Made by a program: the position numbers and the translations under genes. A stretch of 64,000 bases of DNA from Smittia aterrima (taxonomy: Eukaryota; Arthropoda; Insecta; Diptera; Chironomidae). The notes beneath the pieces were generated by a model, which saw only the letters and a list, made by a program, of their open reading frames with translations, did no database searches and was not told where the DNA came from. The stretch is taken from assembly GCA_033063855.1 (NCBI GenBank), contig CP093830.1:13640854-13704853 (forward strand), in the 5' to 3' direction. Shown piece after piece: positions 59,884 through 64,000 of the stretch (the stretch's first letter is position 1; every line of letters begins with the position of its first letter).

Positions 59884-61345
59884 TTAGTTTGATAATTGTG
59901 GAATTGTTTGAGCGAGTGCTTTGCTTGACGAAAGAATCTTCGTTGGTTGTTGTTGTCTCCAGAACTCTTGACGAGTGTTAAGGAACTGGATTGCGTCCTT
60001 CGCGTAAGCTGAGACATTTTCAGTTTTCGTGTCTGCTCTTTTCAGATCCGGATGCTTCAAGAGATTTTCCAAATATTCCTTGTCAATGAAAAGTTCGCCA
60101 AGAAGTTTACGAGACTGTCGTCGATCGTTGACTTCCTTGTTGCGAATTCTGGCTGAAGCTTTTGATGGCGCTGGCGACTCTCGAATTATCGGAGGAGGCG
60201 GAGTCTTATCACGCTTCTGAAGATTTGACAAAGCTCGTTGATCAACTTTCTGCTGGCAACCTCCGATAGTCGCTTCGATTGCTTCTTGTGTCTTCTGAAC
60301 TCCCAATCTAAAATTGTTCAATTCCGGTCTCAATCGCAATCCACGATGGAAGAACATCAGAGAGTGCTCAAACTTTCCGAGATAGTACAAAGCTTCAGCT
60401 TTTTGATAAATTGCACGAATCGAGTTCTTATCAATGACCAGAGCTGTCTCCGCATCAGCTAAAGCTTTGTCAGGTTCGCCCAATTGAAGAAAGCATTTGC
60501 TTCGAGCAATGAGCGCTCCTTGATCGCCAGGAGACATGTCAATTGCCTAGAAAGAAAATAAAATTAAGATCAGAATTTTTACATTTGAAGAAGAAATATT
60601 TTGCGCCGTTAATTGAAAGACCTTTGAGAGGAAACGAACGCCGCTTTCAGTGTTTCCATATTTGATTTCTCTCATGCCAAGCATAAGAAAAGCCATCGCA
60701 TCCGTGTCGTCTGGCATAATTCGAACTTTCGTCTTTTCCGCTGATTGCTTTTGCTTCAACTCATGCTTGATGTCCATGTAACCAAAGCTGACAGCAGCAG
60801 CTCTGTCTTTATCGCAATAACATTCATCGATGGCTAATGCGATCGTTCTCGCTTTACGTTGCTCGATGATCACAACATTCTTTCGACGTCCCCAAGTTGG
60901 CGGAGGAGTTGGAGCGTCGTCATCTCTGTCCTTCTTCTTTCTTTCTTTATCCTTTTTCGGTTGAGAGTAGAGACGAGATGGCTCGGGTTCTTCTTCGATC
61001 GCTGCTCCCGCGCGAACAAAACTTTGAAGGAGTTCGTCATCCATTTTCAAGAATTTTCTTTCGGAAAAAGTTTTCACGGGCAAAAACAAAATATTCAACA
61101 ATTTATTCAAATCATAAATAATAAACAATCCAAGCTGAGTTTCCATGGCGACACAACTTTCGTCTCAACTATTCCTCAAAAGACGGCGCAAGTTTCTTTT
61201 TCAAATATTTCTTTACCTGATTGAAGCCGATGAGAGCTTTCGCAAAATTGCGAACTTTCATCTGATTCGTAGCCTCATCGCAAAGGATCTTCCGCATTGC
61301 GTTCAGCTCATCCTTCGGATTCTTCTTTGTCCGCTTTCGCGACAT
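59884..61345 (-). CDS. ODAD4: ODAD4/TTC25, outer dynein arm docking protein, with two candidate first exons
   Basis: The common exon 60546-59884 encodes TPRs and the diagnostic tail: ALIARSKCFLQLGEPDKAL, AIYQKAEALYYLGKFEHSL, FFHRGLRLRPELNNFRLG, RKLLGELFIDKEYLENLL, EFWRQQQP. These match animal TTC25/ODAD4. Two upstream exons end in phase 0 and each supply the first half of TPR1. Exon a (61345-61217) ends NQMKVRNFAKALIGFNQ with a good GTAAAG donor, giving 263 aa. Exon b (61044-60622) ends IKYGNTESGVRFLSK with a weak GTCTTT donor, giving 361 aa and adding a charged Pro-rich N-terminus. Either fits the TPR when joined to AIDMSPGD. ODAD4 docks outer dynein arms on axonemal doublets in sperm and motile cilia. 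Confidence 0.88.
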
Positions 61346-62350
61346 TTTCGATTTCCTCGACTTCTTGCTTCGGTCCGGAATTTTGACGACTTTCAGTTAA
61401 CTTTAAAGGGGAAGAAAAAGAGACGACTTGGGAAAATGCTTGTGATCGTTAACGAGCGTGGAATTAAACTAGATAATTTTTCTAGTTCGTCATCAAAAGA
61501 AAAAGGGGAAACGAGTGAAGCAAGAAAAGTTTTTGTTTGAAAACAAATTTTCTTTGCCTTGAGAAACAGAAGCAAACTCAGGCTTTTCTATTTAAACTAA
61601 TTCGAGTCTCTCGCGTTTGAGCAAGTCGGAAAAATTGTTCATCCATTTTCAATTAGTCAAAGTTTACATTGAATTATGAACGTGATGAAAATGGTTGTCT
61701 TCGATTTCACGGCTTTCGCGATTCGTGCGCGGAATGAAACATTAGCAAACTTTTGCGTACGAAACTCTTCCTTTTCCTTGAATAAGTTTGCAAGGATGAA
61801 AAGTCAGAAGCTTCTGTTGAAAACTTTCATTTATTGGTAAATCGCATGCCATGACGAACGTGAATCGGTGAGTGATGGGGTTGACTGATCGAGATTGTAA
61901 TTCACGTACAAAACTCAAATGACATTCGTTTCAAGCATAAATCACTTCACTCATGACAAGTCAGAATATTCCTCCAACCCCATTCAAACACAGCCCGAAA
62001 TTTCACCTAATAGCGATAAACATTCGCATGTTGTCTGATTAAAATCAAATCAACTTCAATTTATTTTAGTTTGTTTCATTCTTGTTTATGATCGAAATAA
62101 ACATTTACTACGCTGAACTCGAAAGGGAAGGAAAGGAACATATCGAAGAAGTAAATGTAAATGCGATAAACATTTACTGATTGGATAATTGACTTAAATT
62201 GGCATGTTTGTGTATCTTGTGGTTTGTTGATTTGATTGGAGTTTACATGCGATTAAGTAAACGGGAAATGCAAAGTGAATTGAAATTGGTTGACGACGTG
62301 CTAACAGTTAACAAATCAATTTGTTGTTTAATAGAAGAGATTCTACTTAC
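61346..62350. other. Region upstream of ODAD4, no exon recognised
   Basis: About 1 kb. On the minus strand a pyrimidine tract with acceptor near 61400 could start a longer ODAD4 exon a, open from 'VKIPDRSKK'. Otherwise nothing is supported. Confidence 0.4.
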
Positions 62351-62584
62351 GATAGTCCATCATTCCTGACGGAATTTCCTTGCGCTCGATGTATCCAGTT
62401 CGAGTATCCGTTTGCTATTGTCGATAGGCTTTCATAAAAAATCGATGAAAGGAAAATTTAAATTCACAGCCGAATGAAATTTCAGTCTTTTCACGATAAA
62501 TTCGCGAAGCTCAGTGAGCGAACGCCGCCGCCAACTGCCAACATCGACGTAATATTTCTCGAAAATAAATATGAAAATAGTCAT
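62351..62584 (-). CDS. Orphan exons with EF-hand-like motif, partial gene
   Basis: Two minus-strand exons are suggested. The first ends at 62468 (RSLTELREFIVKRLKFHSA, donor GTGAAT). A 53-bp intron with a TATCGACAATAG acceptor follows. The second is 62414-62351 (QTDTRTGYIERKEIPSGMMDY, donor GTAAGT). Phases agree (0, then 1). The upstream end is unclear: ATG 62584 or an acceptor nearer 62550. T-D-T-R-T-G-Y-I-E-R-K-E has the shape of a degenerate EF-hand loop. The one-base overhang could join an acceptor near 61400 before ODAD4 exon a, making this the 5' end of a longer ODAD4 transcript. I do not recognise the protein. Confidence 0.4.
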
Positions 62585-62716
62585 GGAAATCATATTTTTA
62601 TTTCTCCGGAAAATGCAAGCGAATTTTCCCGAGACAAGAAGGCAACAACAAAAGCAATCGCCAAAATATCCACGAGACATGCTCGATAGAAAAAAATGTT
62701 TTGATTCTTTTAATTA

Positions 62717-62819
62717 CACTCTAACCTCCCTGAGTGTCCACCCCTCACAAGTAACCACCTCCAGGTGTGTCCACTTCAAGGCCTGGCTTTTAGGTGGACA
62801 CTTTATGGAGGTTAGAGTG
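62717..62819. mobile_element. 103-bp TA-flanked MITE
   Basis: CACTCTAACCTCC at the left end is repeated perfectly inverted at the right (GGAGGTTAGAGTG). The inverted match continues with gaps to about 27 bases, including GTGTCCACC. TA dinucleotides flank both ends. The interior is GC-richer than its surroundings. These are the hallmarks of a miniature Tc1/mariner-type element. No transposase is encoded. Confidence 0.85.
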
Positions 62820-63310
62820 TACAAGCTTTATTTTGAGTTTCTAAAGAAAAGAAAATAACAAACTTGTCCTAAAGGGACGGAAATGATTTTCGTTTACCTT
62901 GAAATAATCTGAACAATCGAGGATTATTTATAGACGCAAGCAATAAGTGTTAAGGACGTTGGATTTACTATGTGCTAATTTGAAGCGAGCGTGTCGGTTG
63001 TTCGTCATTGTCAGAAACTTTCATTTTTCGCTGACGATGTTGATTACATTTGAAGTTTGCATTAGATTCCGAGGAACCTTCAACGAAACTTCCCGGAATC
63101 GATAAAAAAAAAGTTTCAAAGACAAACGAAATTTTCTTCAAAGAAATTGTGAAATTTAATATTTTTATGATTCGTGCCGCATTGTGACATCGTCGAAAAG
63201 GTTTTGCGAAATGTCTGCTCGCCAATGTCTGAAGCAGTCAAACGAGCTTCCAGAAATTCCTGCTTCTACTCGAACTTGTCTTCTCCAATCACCTACGGAC
63301 CTTTGTCAAT
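62820..63310. other. Intergenic, no gene seen
   Basis: About 490 bases between the MITE and the candidate peptide promoter. Open frames on both strands are short and unsupported. Confidence 0.4.
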
Positions 63311-63342
63311 AAATAGAGCAACTGCCGCTGCTTCTTCAGTCA
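63309..63342 (+). promoter_or_regulatory. Candidate core promoter of the 38-aa peptide gene
   Basis: AATAAATAG (TATA-like) at about 63309-63317 lies roughly 28 bases before TTCAGTCAGTT, which matches the arthropod initiator. The start codon is about 40 bases further. Confidence 0.45.
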
Positions 63343-63378
63343 GTTCAATTTTGTTTCGTGCGAAATTTCCCTCTCAAA

Positions 63379-63495
63379 ATGAAATTAATTTATTTTGTTT
63401 CTATAACGATCTGTTCAATATCGATCGACATAACTCTAGCGCAACAACAAAGCTTCAATGTGAGTGTAATTAAGTTCGAATGCCGAACTTGTTAA
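63379..63495 (+). CDS. Candidate short secreted peptide (38 aa)
   Basis: An ATG with an AAA context opens a 38-aa frame. A clear signal peptide (MKLIYFVSITICSISIDITLA) is followed by a 17-residue mature part starting QQQSFNVSVIKF and ending ECRTC. It contains one N-glycosylation motif and two cysteines in a CxxC. Alternatively the frame is a first exon ending at QQQSFN, with donor GTGAGT at 63470. In that case the rest lies beyond the window or overlaps the convergent WAP gene. A TATA-Inr promoter stands upstream. Confidence 0.45.
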   Translation: MKLIYFVSITICSISIDITLAQQQSFNVSVIKFECRTC

Positions 63496-63549
63496 TCGTT
63501 TTATTGATTTGTTTGCTACAAAAAAAGTTTTTGCAATTTCGTAATGCGC

Positions 63550-63938
63550 TTAAGATCGAACGCACTTCATGCGCTTTGTGGATCTGTCCATTTCACATTT
63601 TTCAAATGAGTTGCACTTGACATTACCGCAGTAGCTTCCAGATCCACTATTTGAGTTGTCTGCAAAAAAAATTGACGCTCAATCGCTTGAAAAAATTTAA
63701 ATAAATTCAACTTACACTTGTTGTCTCCAGCGCCGCTTTTGTTTGTATTTCCTTTCGTCACGCAAGATTTATGATTGCACAGATTTGGACAGCACTTGCC
63801 ACCCAAAGAAACGCAATCGCCATCGTCTTTGCATCTCGGGTTGCAAACTGTCACTTGAGTGAACGTTGGACAGTCTGGACTGGACGAGACTGTCATCGCA
63901 AAAATTGCGAAAACTATAAAAACTTGAAGAAATCTCAT
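63550..63938 (-). CDS. Secreted WAP-domain protein
   Basis: Exons 63938-63716 and 63659-63550, with a 56-bp intron, encode 110 aa. The signal peptide (MRFLQVFIVFAIFAMTVSS) is followed by a four-disulphide-core domain: CPTFTQVTVCNPRCKDDGDC and GGKCCPNLCNHKSC. A Gly/Ser/Asn linker follows, then a second Cys-containing tail (CGNVKCNSFEKCEMD..KCVRS) that is common in insect WAP proteins. WAP proteins are usually secreted protease inhibitors or antimicrobial factors; which applies here is not visible. I chose Met 63938 over upstream in-frame codons because it starts the signal peptide. Confidence 0.88.
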
Positions 63939-64000
63939 GATTGCGAATATTTTTCTCGGAGATGTTTTAATTTCCAAAGCTGATTGCCGACTGAAGTCAT

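Noticed and set aside
59619..60017. 132-aa minus-strand open frame overlapping the ODAD4 3' exon
   Set aside because: Overlaps the well-supported ODAD4 frame in another phase.
61145..61540. 131-aa plus-strand open frame
   Set aside because: Antisense to ODAD4 exon a, which has TPR content and a good donor on the other strand.
63174..63473. 99-aa plus-strand open frame
   Set aside because: Runs through the candidate promoter of the 38-aa peptide in another frame; starts from a non-ATG codon and lacks features.

Overview
The window is animal nuclear DNA, most likely from a nematoceran fly; a non-biting midge would fit, but that is inference. The evidence is AT-rich sequence, phase-consistent GT..AG introns of mostly 53-65 bp, an RR-1 cuticle protein, a ZAD zinc-finger gene, secreted LRR proteins and insect-like Thr/Pro mucins. 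There is no prokaryotic operon structure, CRISPR array, rRNA or recognisable tRNA. Gene models were built by hand by joining exons so that reading frame and splice phase agree.

Left part (0.5-6.6 kb): two paralogous secreted leucine-rich-repeat genes flank a papain-family protease that carries a C-terminal membrane anchor; an RR-1 cuticle gene follows. From 7 to 15 kb lies a rearranged cluster of three related secreted genes. Gene A is a 124-aa proline-rich protein. Genes B and C are mucin-like, with a Cys-rich head and 84-bp and 117-bp Thr-rich repeats. The cluster contains a 240-bp terminal-inverted-repeat element whose empty site survives upstream of gene B. It also contains a displaced, internally deleted copy of the 5' end of GIGYF, whose parent gene lies 11 kb away.

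Middle part (15-43.5 kb): conserved single-copy genes, namely a TTLL15-like protein, GIGYF, long-form RNase Z, B3GLCT (O-fucose beta-1,3-glucosyltransferase, ending HAEL), MCM10, a MINPP1-like histidine phosphatase, a ZAD C2H2 zinc-finger protein and DNase II. Large gene-free stretches lie at 24.3-26.9, 29.3-33.3 and 37.5-41.0 kb.

Right part (43.8-64 kb): two very large minus-strand genes, MEGF8 (about 2780 aa) and a roughly 1900-aa secreted protein. The latter has EAR-like propellers at both ends, a long array of LNG/IN-type repeats and a furin-type RSKR site. A small single-pass membrane protein sits immediately upstream. Then come ODAD4/TTC25 with two candidate alternative first exons, orphan exons with splice-compatible ends, a 103-bp TA-flanked inverted-repeat element, a candidate 38-aa secreted peptide and a WAP-domain protein.

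No single co-regulated system links all the genes. The least conventional items are the membrane-anchored cathepsin, the mucin cluster with its rearrangements and gene C frame problem, the propeller/repeat giant, and the ODAD4 first-exon arrangement.
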